A DNA stretch of 64,000 nt from an uncultured Algibacter sp. (GTDB lineage Bacteria > Bacteroidota > Bacteroidia > Flavobacteriales > Flavobacteriaceae), in assembly GCF_947490405.1 (NCBI RefSeq), contig NZ_CANLGU010000003.1, forward strand, positions 62,001-126,000, given 5' to 3'. Below, piece after piece: positions 27,064 to 35,482 of the stretch. The position numbers were made by a program, and so were the translations under genes. Within the stretch, counting starts at the first letter, position 1. Every line of letters starts with the position of its first letter. A model generated the notes under the pieces. The model saw only the letters and a list, made by a program, of their open reading frames with translations. It searched no databases and was not told the origin of the DNA.

Positions 27064-27627
27064 TTATTTTATGTCTCTATCATAGTTATTATAGATGGTG
27101 CTTTTAATACTGTCAGATTGTTCATCGTAATAATCAATTACAAAGTTTCCTTCTTTATCAAAATATCCTACTCCATTTTGGGTTTTACCTTTAATAATAT
27201 AGCTACCATTTGCTTCGGTTACCCAAGCTTTGGCTATTATAACAAATTCATCATTAGCATTTTTATTCTCTAAATCAAACCCATAGGGTTGCGGAGTGAA
27301 CATATAATTTTCATCGCCAATAGTGTAATAAGTTGCCTTACTCAAAGTTTTAAAATTATTAGAGTTTTTAGCTACCATAATTTTTTTCTCAACTTTTGTT
27401 GTAGCATCCACACGTTTCTGGTTAATTTTATCTATGTCGCTTTCTTCTAATTCGACATTAGAAGTTTCACGTGTTACCATCTTAATTCTCTTTTCTGTAA
27501 CGTTTTCTCCATTTTTCTGTTTAATGGTTTTAACTTTAACTTCTTCTTTTACTTCTGTCGGCTTCTCTTGAGCCATTGCTGTACTAAAAATTAATAGTGC
27601 AACCATTGTATATATTAGTTTTTTCAT
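27064..27627 (-). CDS. Secreted protein of unknown function
   Basis: A 187-residue protein with a signal peptide (MKKLIYTMVALLIFSTAMAQ) followed by a Lys/Glu-rich linker (EKPTEVKEEVKVKTIKQK) and a compact C-terminal half with several strand-like segments (ENYMFTPQPYGFDLENK, GSYIIKGKTQNGVGYFDKEGNFVIDYYD). No family recognised. It ends a run of small envelope or stress genes on the minus strand (Dps to here) and is closed by a strong terminator. Confidence 0.65.
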   Translation of the reverse strand: MKKLIYTMVALLIFSTAMAQEKPTEVKEEVKVKTIKQKNGENVTEKRIKMVTRETSNVELEESDIDKINQKRVDATTKVEKKIMVAKNSNNFKTLSKATYYTIGDENYMFTPQPYGFDLENKNANDEFVIIAKAWVTEANGSYIIKGKTQNGVGYFDKEGNFVIDYYDEQSDSIKSTIYNNYDRDIK

Positions 27628-27677
27628 TTTTTTTATTTTTTAGATTGATAATTCATTCTCATTGAAAGCTTAATAGG

Positions 27678-27908
27678 TTATTTGTCCTTTTTAGCTTCTT
27701 CTTTTACTTCTTTAATTTCATCTTCAACATCTTCTAATGCATCTTGTACATCATCTGATAGTTCTTCAGAACTTTCCTTAATATTAGTCTTAACTTCTTC
27801 CAAAGCCTCTTCAATTTTATCTTCAGGTGTTGTTTTCTCTTCCCTACAACTTGTAAAGGCTATTGTGCTTGTGATAAGTAATACTAAGAATATTTTTATT
27901 GTTTTCAT
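27678..27908 (-). CDS. Small acidic lipoprotein
   Basis: A 76-residue protein with a lipoprotein signal (MKTIKIFLVLLITSTIAFTSC, Cys at 21) and a highly acidic, amphipathic helix-forming tail of Glu/Lys/Asp repeats (EDKIEEALEEVKTNIKESSEELSDDVQ...). It shares the CREEK motif after the Cys with the 53-residue neighbour at 27956-28117, so the two are probably duplicates. Function unknown; such tails resemble envelope or stress-related lipoproteins. Confidence 0.75.
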   Translation of the reverse strand: MKTIKIFLVLLITSTIAFTSCREEKTTPEDKIEEALEEVKTNIKESSEELSDDVQDALEDVEDEIKEVKEEAKKDK

Positions 27909-27955
27909 TTTATCTATCTTTAATTTGGTTAAACTTCATTTATACGAGTCTATCC

Positions 27956-28117
27956 CTATAATTCATCTTCAACTTCATCAGCAGCGTCCTCCACTGCATC
28001 TCCAACTTCTTCTACCGATTCTTCTATTTTTTCGCCTGTGCTTTTCTCTTCTCTACAACCAGTAAATACAGTTGAAATTGTGAATAATAAGGCTAATGCT
28101 AATATGATTTTTTTCAT
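27956..28117 (-). CDS. Tiny acidic lipoprotein (53 aa)
   Basis: A 53-residue ORF from ATG (28117) to TAG (27956). It has signal MKKIILALALLFTISTVFTG, lipobox Cys at 21, then REEKSTGEKIEESVEEV and an acidic tail. It is a shorter homologue of the product at 27678-27908, in tandem. Lipobox, acidic bias and tandem arrangement make it convincing despite its size. Confidence 0.75.
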   Translation of the reverse strand: MKKIILALALLFTISTVFTGCREEKSTGEKIEESVEEVGDAVEDAADEVEDEL

Positions 28118-28147
28118 CTTTTTTGATTTTAAGGTTAATATAATTTT

Positions 28148-28309
28148 CTATTTTTTTAGTAATCCTTTTAATAAAGAGAGTACAAATAATATGATGAAAA
28201 TGAAGAAACATATTTTAGCAATTCCTGCTGATGCTCCTGCAATTCCTCCAAAACCTAGTACTCCAGCTATTAATGCAATTATTACAAATGTGATTGTCCA
28301 ACGTAACAT
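28148..28309 (-). CDS. DUF1328 family small membrane protein (53 aa)
   Basis: A 53-residue [23 protein letters not shown]... to ...LLKGLLKK, matching the DUF1328 (YtjA) family in length, the LRWT start, the GFGGIAG turn and two hydrophobic segments. YtjA-type proteins are inner-membrane and often stress-induced. It lies between the two small lipoproteins and the mechanosensitive channel on the same strand. Confidence 0.85.
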   Translation of the reverse strand: MLRWTITFVIIALIAGVLGFGGIAGASAGIAKICFFIFIILFVLSLLKGLLKK

Positions 28310-28364
28310 AATTCTAAGTTTTTAATGTGTGAAATAATAATTTATCAGGTATGATAAATCTACT

Positions 28365-29267
28365 CTAGTTATTAGAGAATTGGTTTTCTAAAACAGAGTC
28401 ATCAAAAGACAACTTATTATTAAATTCCAGAGTCCTAATTGGGAACGGGATATTAATTCCTGCTTTATCGTAGGCTTTCTTAATTTCAATAATAGCTCTG
28501 GTTTTGGCATTTAACTTTTCTAGCATACTTTCGGCATCAATCCAAAATCTGCATAAATAGTTAATCGAACTGTCTCCAAATTCTGTGAAATAAAACTCTA
28601 CTTCTTCAGTGCCTTTTACTTGTTCAAAAGTATCAGCAATAACTTCTTTAGTAAGCTTTTCTACTTCCTCTAAATTAGATTCATAACCTACACCACATTC
28701 TAAAAACACACGCATTCTTGTGGTTAGCGAATAGTTTTTTAAAGGGTTTTCAAGAATCATCTTGTTAGGTAGAATAACAATATTATTATCAGCCTCCTTA
28801 ATAACAAATTCTCTAAGGTTAATATCCATAATCTCACCAGAATAACCGTTGGTTTCTACCCAATTGCCAATCTGTACTTTTCTTCTAAAAGATAGCGCAA
28901 TACCAGCAACTGTATTTGATAAGGTATTTTGTAAAGCTAAACCAATTGCTAAACCAGCAACACCAGCAGTAGCCAATAAAGAAGTTAATGTTTTACTTAA
29001 ATTTAGTATTCCTAACGAAATGTATAGTCCTATAAGCACCAGCACAACTGCTGAAACCCTAGAAATCATTTGCGACACAGATTCTTGTTGTACCCTCTTA
29101 GACACTAATTTATACGTGAATTTATTAACATATTTGGCAGTTATATAAGAAAATAATAATACTAAAATAGCTAAACCAAAGTTTGGCAAATATTCTATTA
29201 TAGTCATCATCCAGCCCTCTAACTTAGTGAGTAAGCTAGTAAATGCTTCATTTAATGTAGTTTCCAT
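28365..29267 (-). CDS. Small-conductance mechanosensitive channel (MscS family)
   Basis: A 300-residue protein of typical MscS size. It has an N-terminal periplasmic/TM1 region, TM segments to about residue 90, then the glycine/alanine-rich pore helix (LLATAGVAGLAIGLALQNTLSNTVAGIALSF). The beta domain (VQIGNWVETNGYSGEIMDINLREFVIKEADNNIVILPNKMI) and an alpha/beta C-terminus follow. It opens under hypo-osmotic shock. It follows dps by 55 bases and precedes DUF1328, which suggests a stress-related transcript. Confidence 0.92.
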   Translation of the reverse strand: METTLNEAFTSLLTKLEGWMMTIIEYLPNFGLAILVLLFSYITAKYVNKFTYKLVSKRVQQESVSQMISRVSAVVLVLIGLYISLGILNLSKTLTSLLATAGVAGLAIGLALQNTLSNTVAGIALSFRRKVQIGNWVETNGYSGEIMDINLREFVIKEADNNIVILPNKMILENPLKNYSLTTRMRVFLECGVGYESNLEEVEKLTKEVIADTFEQVKGTEEVEFYFTEFGDSSINYLCRFWIDAESMLEKLNAKTRAIIEIKKAYDKAGINIPFPIRTLEFNNKLSFDDSVLENQFSNN

Positions 29268-29322
29268 TATTTTTAAGTTTGTTAAGATTAATATTTAATT
29301 TTTTCCAAAAAACTAATATTAA

Positions 29323-29832
29323 CTAACTCACTTCTACAACGGTGTCTTTTAAAGTATCCGAGGTTTTTTTAGTCCATGCATTCAGCATCCAACTTGTTTT
29401 TTCAAGTTCTCTAATGTAAGCCCCCATCAAATCAATAGTGCCTTCATCACTTATAGCCTCAGCTTTCTCTATTACCTTGCTCATTTGCATCAAAAGTAAT
29501 TTATGGTCGCTCAAGGTTTCAATAACCATATTTTGGTCTGCTTTTATTGGAGACTCTTCCAATATGGCCGAAGTTTTTAAATAGTCTTCTAATTTGCTCA
29601 TTGGATGGTAGCGTAGGGTTAAAATACGTTCAGCGATTTCATCAATTTTTACTTTCGCATCATTGTACATGTCCTCAAACTGTTTATGTAAATCGAAAAA
29701 GTTTTTTCCAATTACATTCCAGTGTTTACTTCTTAATTTTTGATAATACACGTGGTAGTCAGCTAACAAAACATTCAATTCTACCACCACAGGTATTATT
29801 TCTTCTTCATTCATGTTTAAATAGCTCATCAT
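29323..29832 (-). CDS. dps: Dps-family ferritin-like DNA-protection protein
   Basis: A 169-residue four-helix ferritin-like protein. The Dps iron-site pattern is present: the His in LADYHVYYQKLRSKHWNVIG, then FFDLHKQFEDMYNDAKVKIDEIAERI with D/E ligands. Dps proteins bind iron, consume peroxide and protect DNA. A second ATG follows directly (29829). A near-consensus promoter (29854-29882) suggests it heads the cluster with mscS, DUF1328 and two lipoproteins. Confidence 0.92.
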   Translation of the reverse strand: MMSYLNMNEEEIIPVVVELNVLLADYHVYYQKLRSKHWNVIGKNFFDLHKQFEDMYNDAKVKIDEIAERILTLRYHPMSKLEDYLKTSAILEESPIKADQNMVIETLSDHKLLLMQMSKVIEKAEAISDEGTIDLMGAYIRELEKTSWMLNAWTKKTSDTLKDTVVEVS

Positions 29833-29853
29833 TTATTTTTTAATGTTCCCTTT

Positions 29854-29882
29854 CAATATATCTGCTATATTAAATTTGTCAA
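29854..29882 (-). promoter_or_regulatory. Probable promoter of dps
   Basis: On the minus strand TTGACA is followed after 16 more bases by TATATTG: a TTG, 19 bases, then a -7 box with one deviation from TAnnTTTG. It is placed 22 bases before the ATG. Confidence 0.45.
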
Positions 29883-29988
29883 GCCCTTTAACAGGTTTTA
29901 ACGGTATTAAGAAATATTTAACATAAATTATGTTAATAAAAGCGTAGAATGTTAAAGAGTTTTAAGAGAAATGGAGTTTAATTATTTG

Positions 29989-30079
29989 TGCGCTACCCAC
30001 AAGGGGTCGGGCTATCCGCTAATAGTTTTGGCTCGATGCTCGCCTCACCAAAAGCTGCCGCTACTATCCCTAGCGCGGG
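29989..30079 (+). repeat. Structured intergenic repeat family B, copy 2
   Basis: About 91 bp: GTGCGCTACCC, ACCC-ACAAG-GGGT hairpin, CGGGCTATCCG, variable centre with its own stem (TAGTTTTGG / CCAAAAGCT), then CTATCCCTAGCGCGG. The outer pairing is GCGCTA/TAGCGC, where copies 1 and 3 have GCGTTA/TAACGC: a compensated change on both sides. It lies in the 317-bp gap between dps and truA, which otherwise holds only the dps promoter. Confidence 0.85.
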
Positions 30080-30149
30080 AGAAGTCTAACAAAATAAGGG
30101 ATTTCATAAGGTGAATATATCTTTATTATTTTAAAAAAAATGCATGAGC

Positions 30150-30926
30150 TTATTTAAACTCTACAGCATTTAATATTAAACCAGAAGCGGGTGCAATGTA
30201 ATCCATTTTAATTCTGCTTTCGGGCACTAAACTCGCCTCTATGTCTTGTAGCGTTAATTTACCTTTACCCAGATCAATTAAAGTTCCCATCATTAAGCGG
30301 ATTTGATTTCGCATAAACCCCTTGCCTTTTACTCTTAACATATAGGATGTTTCTGGAAAGTAATTTGCTGAGTACACATCGTTTTCCACCAATTCGCATT
30401 GTAAAATCTCTCGCGTATAAATACCATTTTCGGTAGGTTTATAGCAATAACTCCATAAATAATGTTCGCCTTCAAAGAGTTTTGCGCCTTTCTTCATGAT
30501 ATCAATATCTAAATCATCAAGAATGGTCGTCATAATTGGTGCACAAAACGGATGGCATTTTTGCCCATAAGTAAACAGGTATAAATATTCTTTAACTTTA
30601 GAATGGTTTATAATATTAAAATCTTTGTCTACCGTACGCATACTAAGCGCGCGAATATCCTGTGGCAAGTTATAGTTGAATAGCTTTAAAAATGCTGTTG
30701 TATCAGTTATAGGTTCTTTTAAAAACAACTCGAAAGCAGCATGTTCTGCAGAAACCATAGCATCTGTTCTACCAGAAATTAAACTTTTAAAATATTTGCC
30801 TTCTAAGATAAAATTTAAAGTTCTATCCACCATTAAATGCAATGTTTTTACATTAGGTTGTTTTTGCCACCCATGAAAACGATAGCCTAAATATTGAATA
30901 TCTATAACGTAAAAATACTTCTTCAT
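30150..30926 (-). CDS. truA: tRNA pseudouridine synthase A-like enzyme
   Basis: A 258-residue TruA-family enzyme, which converts uridines 38-40 in the tRNA anticodon arm to pseudouridine. The catalytic Asp is D55 in SGRTDAMVSA. Other motifs are the opening YFYVIDIQYLGYRFHGWQ and the RNA-binding GKGFMRNQIRLMMGTLIDLGKGK. It is rather diverged from the E. coli enzyme in the central part (ALSMRTVDKDFNIINHSKVKEYLYLF), as in Bacteroidetes. Monocistronic. Confidence 0.88.
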   Translation of the reverse strand: MKKYFYVIDIQYLGYRFHGWQKQPNVKTLHLMVDRTLNFILEGKYFKSLISGRTDAMVSAEHAAFELFLKEPITDTTAFLKLFNYNLPQDIRALSMRTVDKDFNIINHSKVKEYLYLFTYGQKCHPFCAPIMTTILDDLDIDIMKKGAKLFEGEHYLWSYCYKPTENGIYTREILQCELVENDVYSANYFPETSYMLRVKGKGFMRNQIRLMMGTLIDLGKGKLTLQDIEASLVPESRIKMDYIAPASGLILNAVEFK

Positions 30927-31022
30927 CTAAATTTAAAAGAGATGCGGAAAGTAGTCTATTTATAAATTATGACAAAAAATTTATAAATTGTATTTCAATT
31001 AACCAACTAAAACTTTAAAACT

Positions 31023-31442
31023 ATGTCGACTTTAACATCAAACAAACCACCAATTTGGTTTTGGATTATCAGTATTATTGCCCTTATTTGGAATGGTATG
31101 GGTGCTTATCATTATCTAATACAAGCATACAACACAGAAAGTTATCGTGCCATGTACACCGCAGAACAATTAGAAATTGCAGCAAATATGCCTGCTTGGG
31201 TAACCGCAGCTTTTGCAATAGCTGTTTTTGCAGGAGCTTTGGCAGCTATAGGATTATTACTTAGAAAATCATGGTCGGTAAAACTTTGGCTGTTATCTTT
31301 ATTAGCTGTAATTATACAAATGGGATACATTTTAATTAATGATTACGCCTCTAGCATCGGTATGACTATAATGATTGTTATACTAGCTTTTTTCTTTACT
31401 TGGTTTGCCAGAACATCTCAAGCTAAAGGTTGGCTAGCCTAA
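31023..31442 (+). CDS. Four-helix membrane protein of unknown function
   Basis: A 139-residue protein with four predicted transmembrane helices (about 10-32, 58-80, 88-108, 112-130) and a short acidic loop between the first two. Homologues are common in Bacteroidetes and are sometimes labelled as transporters, without evidence. It ends only 14 bases from the convergent end of the beta-helix lipoprotein gene. Confidence 0.7.
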   Translation: MSTLTSNKPPIWFWIISIIALIWNGMGAYHYLIQAYNTESYRAMYTAEQLEIAANMPAWVTAAFAIAVFAGALAAIGLLLRKSWSVKLWLLSLLAVIIQMGYILINDYASSIGMTIMIVILAFFFTWFARTSQAKGWLA

Positions 31443-31456
31443 CTAAATTGAACATT

Positions 31457-32866
31457 TTACCTTATCCAGCAACCGTTCCATGGTGCGTCGTTGGTTAGAG
31501 GAATATCAAAGGCTTCGCCATTATAGGTGTTACTAGAAGCATTTCCACTAACTTTTAAAAATCTGTATGCCCAACATTTATTACCATGATCTACACGGTT
31601 ATTGGTTAAGGTTAGATTTGTCATTTCTTTGAACGCTAAGTGCCCATGATTCATTTGGTTATTATAAATATCTAAATCTGCACCTTTGTACATATACATG
31701 CCACAATTGTTTAATGTATTATTGTAAATGTATGTTGTTGCAGGGTTTGTTTTCTGGTTATCGTTAGAGTACATTAAAATGCCATTCCAATTATTTGCTG
31801 AAACGGTTCGCATAGTAATATCGTTATTTCTAATTGTCCAATCAGCATTTTTCCAGTACACAATTGGTCCGTCAATATATTCACTATCATTACCTTGTAG
31901 TAAAATATTGTTTTCAAAAAGTACATTTTTTCCATCAGTATTTACCACATCACCACCTCGATTATTATGAAAATAATTATCTCTAATAATTATATTTTTA
32001 TTTGTTCTTCCTGCGCCTTCTATATCTACACCAAATTGGGGTGATGTACCATTGGTATGATGTATTTCATTTCGCTCTATTAAAACGTTAGCACTTCCTA
32101 CTAAAGAAACTCCTTGTCTTCTATTATCTGAAAAGTTATTGTTTCTAACAACAATATGCTTTAAGTTTTGAATGTCTCCTTTTGGGCTACCTACCATTAA
32201 AATGCCATCGCCATTAGCTTTTGCTAATATCACATTTTCAACAGTAACTAACTGACTTTCGCCTTCTATACAAACTAAATGGCCTTCATCATGGGACGTC
32301 GCGCCATCTGCTCTTGGTGTATAAATATGGTTATCTCTATCTCCTAAAATAGTGCCTCCTGAAATTACAACATTCGATTTGTTTTTAACAGCTATTGCAC
32401 AGTAATTCCATTTATTGTTAGGAGCCATTTCTATAATAGCGTTTTCATCTAACAGAAATGCTACATTATTATTTAATGTAATACCTGCTTGATAGATATC
32501 ATTCCCATATTTACCTATTAAATAATGTCCTGCCGGTAAACGTATGATACCGTAACCCTCTTCTATTGCCCAATTTATTGCAGATTGTAAATTATCTGTA
32601 GTTTTAACTGCTTCAACCCTGTTATTTGGAATATCCCATCGTTCTAATTCAATAGTATATTCTCGAGTTGAAATTTCAGAATAAGGCATCACTTCTATAG
32701 GTGACATTGCACCTGTAAAGGGATTTGGATTATTTGGATCTGTCTCACTTAGAGACGTAGTAATAAAACCTTTAGAATCATCTGAATCATTATAACAAGA
32801 ATATACTAAAGTTATTATACAGAAAAGGTAGTACCATTTGGTAAGTGTAGGTTTAAACATTGACAT
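31457..32866 (-). CDS. Right-handed beta-helix lipoprotein
   Basis: A 469-residue exported protein with a lipoprotein-type signal (LFCIITLVYSC). It has the pectin-lyase-like start (NLQSAINWAIEEGYGIIRLPAGHYLIG) and many helix rungs (NVVISGGTILGDRDN, VTVENVILA, IVVRNNNFSDNRRQG, VLIERNEIHHTNG, IIIRDNYFHNN). It may bind or cleave a polysaccharide, but no catalytic residues could be assigned. It lies 59 bases downstream of hisIE on the same strand and may be read from the his transcript, although the function has no obvious link. Confidence 0.82.
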   Translation of the reverse strand: MSMFKPTLTKWYYLFCIITLVYSCYNDSDDSKGFITTSLSETDPNNPNPFTGAMSPIEVMPYSEISTREYTIELERWDIPNNRVEAVKTTDNLQSAINWAIEEGYGIIRLPAGHYLIGKYGNDIYQAGITLNNNVAFLLDENAIIEMAPNNKWNYCAIAVKNKSNVVISGGTILGDRDNHIYTPRADGATSHDEGHLVCIEGESQLVTVENVILAKANGDGILMVGSPKGDIQNLKHIVVRNNNFSDNRRQGVSLVGSANVLIERNEIHHTNGTSPQFGVDIEGAGRTNKNIIIRDNYFHNNRGGDVVNTDGKNVLFENNILLQGNDSEYIDGPIVYWKNADWTIRNNDITMRTVSANNWNGILMYSNDNQKTNPATTYIYNNTLNNCGMYMYKGADLDIYNNQMNHGHLAFKEMTNLTLTNNRVDHGNKCWAYRFLKVSGNASSNTYNGEAFDIPLTNDAPWNGCWIR

Positions 32867-32925
32867 AGTAAGTTTGGGGAATTAATATGTACTAATTTTC
32901 TTTAAAAGTAATAAAAAATTTTAAA

Positions 32926-33519
32926 TTACTTGTGCCTATTTTTCAATTCGTTTTCAATATCCTTTAAAGTGAATCCTTTAGCTTGCAATAACATTAAGTA
33001 ATGGAATAATAAATCCGCCGACTCGTATAAAAACAGTTCATCGTTATTATCCATAGCTTCAATAACAGTTTCTACAGCCTCCTCGCCTACTTTTTGAGCT
33101 ACTTTGTTTATGCCTTTTGCAAACAAACTTGCAACGTAAGACTTTTTAGTATCCTTATTAGCAATACGTTCTGTAATAATTGTTTCTAAAGTTGAAAAGA
33201 ATCCGTACGAAGCTGTGTTTTCATCTTTCCAGCAGGTATCGGTTCCTGTGTGGCATGTTGGTCCAACAGGGTGTACTTGAATTAGTAATGTATCGTTATC
33301 ACAGTCATTCTTAATATCCACTAGGTTTAAAAAGTTGCCACTTTCCTCGCCTTTCGTCCATAAACGTTGCTTGCTTCTACTAAAAAAAGTTACCTGTTTT
33401 GTGTCTACTGTTTTTTGATAAGCAGCTGTATTCATATACCCTAACATCAACACTTTTTTTGTTGTAGCATCCTGAATGATTGCTGGGACTAATCCGTTAT
33501 CGTCGTATTTTATTTCCAT
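32926..33519 (-). CDS. hisIE: Bifunctional PRA-CH hydrolase / PRA-PP pyrophosphatase
   Basis: A 197-residue fusion catalysing steps 3 and 2 of histidine synthesis. The N-terminal HisI cyclohydrolase (about 1-105) has VLMLGYMN and the metal-binding DCDNDTLLIQVHPVGPTCHTGTDTC. The C-terminal HisE pyrophosphohydrolase (about 110-197) has KKSYVASLFAKGINKVAQKVGEEAVETVIEAM and ADLLFHYLMLL. It is the last his gene of the operon; the gap to hisF holds a pair of palindromes. Confidence 0.97.
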   Translation of the reverse strand: MEIKYDDNGLVPAIIQDATTKKVLMLGYMNTAAYQKTVDTKQVTFFSRSKQRLWTKGEESGNFLNLVDIKNDCDNDTLLIQVHPVGPTCHTGTDTCWKDENTASYGFFSTLETIITERIANKDTKKSYVASLFAKGINKVAQKVGEEAVETVIEAMDNNDELFLYESADLLFHYLMLLQAKGFTLKDIENELKNRHK

Positions 33520-33551
33520 TTTTTTGCTATTCCCTGCCTTTCAATTATCGC

Positions 33552-33624
33552 TTGAGATAAACTCCAGCAGGAATCTATTTAATATTATTACTTTTTTGGA
33601 TTCCGCATCAAGTGCGGAATGACA
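33552..33624. repeat. Palindrome pair between hisIE and hisF
   Basis: A degraded first palindrome (partner sequence near CCTGC, ending GCAGGAATCT) is followed by an intact one, ATTCCGCA-TCAAG-TGCGGAAT within GGATTCCGCATCAAGTGCGG and AATGACA. The second unit is identical to that at 37254-37280 between hisB and hisC. Confidence 0.8.
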
Positions 33625-33635
33625 GAACGTATCAG

Positions 33636-34391
33636 TTAAATACGGACTTCTATATTATGTTGTTTCAATTCTTTTTTCAATTCAGGTATTGGAATTTCAC
33701 CAAAATGAAATACACTTGCGGCCAATGCTGCATCAGATTTTCCTTCTTTAAAGGTATCGATAAAATGCTGCACATTACCCGCACCTCCTGAGGCTATAAT
33801 TGGTATATTTAATTCTTGAGACAGTTTAGCTAAAGCGTTGTTGGCAAATCCGTTTTTGGTACCATCATGATCCATAGAAGTAAATAAAATTTCTCCTGCA
33901 CCTCGCGCTTCTACTTCTTTTGCCCATTCAAACAAATCGATGTCTGTTGGAATGGTACCTCCTGCCAAATGTACCTTCCATTGGCCTGCTATTTGTTTAG
34001 CATCAATAGCAACAACCACGCACTGACTTCCAAATTTATCAGCCAATTCATTAACTAATTCTGGCCGTTTTACAGCAGAAGAATTAATAGACACCTTATC
34101 TGCACCGCATTGTAGCAATGCATCAACGTGAGCCACAGACGATATACCACCACCAACAGTAAAAGGTATATTTACTTGCTCAGCAACGCGTAAAACCATA
34201 TCTAAAGTAGTGCCTCTATTTTCTAAAGTAGCGGCGATATCTAAAAACACTAGTTCGTCCGCACCATGATCAGCATATTGTTTTGCTAACTCTACTGGAT
34301 CTCCTGCATCACGCAAATCAACGAAATTTACGCCTTTTACAGTGCGTCCGTTTTTTATATCTAAACAAGGTACAATTCTCTTAGTAAGCAT
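33636..34391 (-). CDS. hisF: Imidazole glycerol phosphate synthase cyclase subunit
   Basis: A 251-residue TIM barrel that, with HisH, makes imidazole glycerol phosphate and AICAR from PRFAR. Typical features are [19 protein letters not shown] with the catalytic Asp11, VGGGISS, the second catalytic Asp in [20 protein letters not shown] and IASGGAGN. The start overlaps hisA by one base. Normal length. Confidence 0.98.
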   Translation of the reverse strand: MLTKRIVPCLDIKNGRTVKGVNFVDLRDAGDPVELAKQYADHGADELVFLDIAATLENRGTTLDMVLRVAEQVNIPFTVGGGISSVAHVDALLQCGADKVSINSSAVKRPELVNELADKFGSQCVVVAIDAKQIAGQWKVHLAGGTIPTDIDLFEWAKEVEARGAGEILFTSMDHDGTKNGFANNALAKLSQELNIPIIASGGAGNVQHFIDTFKEGKSDAALAASVFHFGEIPIPELKKELKQHNIEVRI

Positions 34392-35125
34392 TACACAAAT
34401 TTTTCAAGTTCATATAAACTAATTCTGTTTTCATAAATAGCCTTTCCTATAATTACGCCTTCACACCCTAATTCAATAAGTTTTGGCAACTCATCAATAT
34501 GCGAAATTCCACCAGAGGCAATCAACTTTATAGATTGTCCGCTACTACTGTTGCTACACGCTTCAATAATATCTTTATATAAATCGAATGAAGGCCCTTC
34601 GAGCATACCATCTTTTGATATATCGGTGCAAATTACATACTGAATGCCTTGTTTTTGATATCCTTTTATAAAAGGAATAACCTCTTCATTACTATCTTCT
34701 TGCCATCCACTAATGGCAATTTTTCCTGCATTACTATCAGCCCCAAGAATAATTTTTTCACTTCCATATTTGGAAATCCAACCTTCAAACGTTTTTCTAT
34801 CTTTTACAGCAATACTGCCACCCGTAACTTGTTTCGCACCAGAATTAAAGGCTATGTGTAGATCTTCATCTGCTTTTAAACCGCCACCAAAATCAATCTT
34901 AAGTTTTGTTTTAGACGCAATTTGTTCTAATACTTTATAATTCACAATATGTTTCGCCTTAGCGCCATCTAAATCAACTAAATGTAGGTATTCAATCCCT
35001 GAGGCTTCAAACATTTTGGCTACTTCAAGCGGGTTTTCATTGTACACTTTTTTAGTATCATAATCTCCTTTAGTAAGACGAACACATTTTCCGTCTATAA
35101 TGTCTATGGCTGGTATAATTCTCAT
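34391..35125 (-). CDS. hisA: Phosphoribosylformimino-AICAR ribotide isomerase
   Basis: A 244-residue TIM barrel that isomerises ProFAR to PRFAR. Features are [20 protein letters not shown] with catalytic Asp8, [19 protein letters not shown] (second acid) and [12 protein letters not shown]. It is separated from hisH, normally adjacent, by an inserted GIY-YIG gene. Confidence 0.97.
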   Translation of the reverse strand: MRIIPAIDIIDGKCVRLTKGDYDTKKVYNENPLEVAKMFEASGIEYLHLVDLDGAKAKHIVNYKVLEQIASKTKLKIDFGGGLKADEDLHIAFNSGAKQVTGGSIAVKDRKTFEGWISKYGSEKIILGADSNAGKIAISGWQEDSNEEVIPFIKGYQKQGIQYVICTDISKDGMLEGPSFDLYKDIIEACSNSSSGQSIKLIASGGISHIDELPKLIELGCEGVIIGKAIYENRISLYELEKFV

Positions 35126-35137
35126 TGATTAACTTGT

Positions 35138-35166
35138 TAATCAACCCTGAATTTATTTCAGGGTCT
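35138..35166. repeat. Palindrome on the hisA side of the GIY-YIG gene
   Basis: AACCCTGAA-TTTA-TTTCAGGGT: ACCCTGAA pairs with TTCAGGGT. It covers the stop region of the GIY-YIG gene; a similar hairpin sits at its other end. Confidence 0.65.
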
Positions 35167-35449
35167 TTTTATTGATTTCTAGTTTTAAAAGATTTGGATT
35201 AGACGCTTTAATCAAATTCCATTTCCATTGTTTATGCCAATTCTTCAATTGTTTTTCTCTACTTCTAGCTTCCTTATGCAAATCAAACGCTTCAAAATAA
35301 ATCAAATCTAGAACACTATACTTTTTAGTAAATAAAGCTCCTTTTCCGTTTAAATGTTCATTCAATCTTCGTTTTAGGTTTTCGGTATATCCTACATATA
35401 ATACTGTTCTGTTTTTATTTGACAATATGTAACAATAATACTTCGCCAT
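35153..35449 (-). CDS. GIY-YIG domain nuclease-like protein
   Basis: A 98-residue single-domain protein with the GIY-YIG core YYCYILSNKNRTVLYVGYTENLKRRLNEH and the C-terminal catalytic-Glu stretch EARSREKQLKNWHKQWKWNLI. It is of the small UPF0213/YhbQ type often mislabelled as excinuclease subunit C. It sits between hisH and hisA, in the same orientation, with palindromes at both ends, so it looks like an insertion into the operon. Its role is unknown; nuclease residues appear intact. Confidence 0.9.
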   Translation of the reverse strand: MAKYYCYILSNKNRTVLYVGYTENLKRRLNEHLNGKGALFTKKYSVLDLIYFEAFDLHKEARSREKQLKNWHKQWKWNLIKASNPNLLKLEINKKTLK

Positions 35450-35454
35450 TTGTA

Positions 35455-35482
35455 AAGATCCTGAAACAAGTTCAGGATGGTT
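35455..35482. repeat. Palindrome on the hisH side of the GIY-YIG gene
   Basis: GATCCTGAA-ACAAG-TTCAGGAT: ATCCTGAA pairs with TTCAGGAT. It lies in the 33-base gap between hisH and the GIY-YIG start. Confidence 0.7.
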
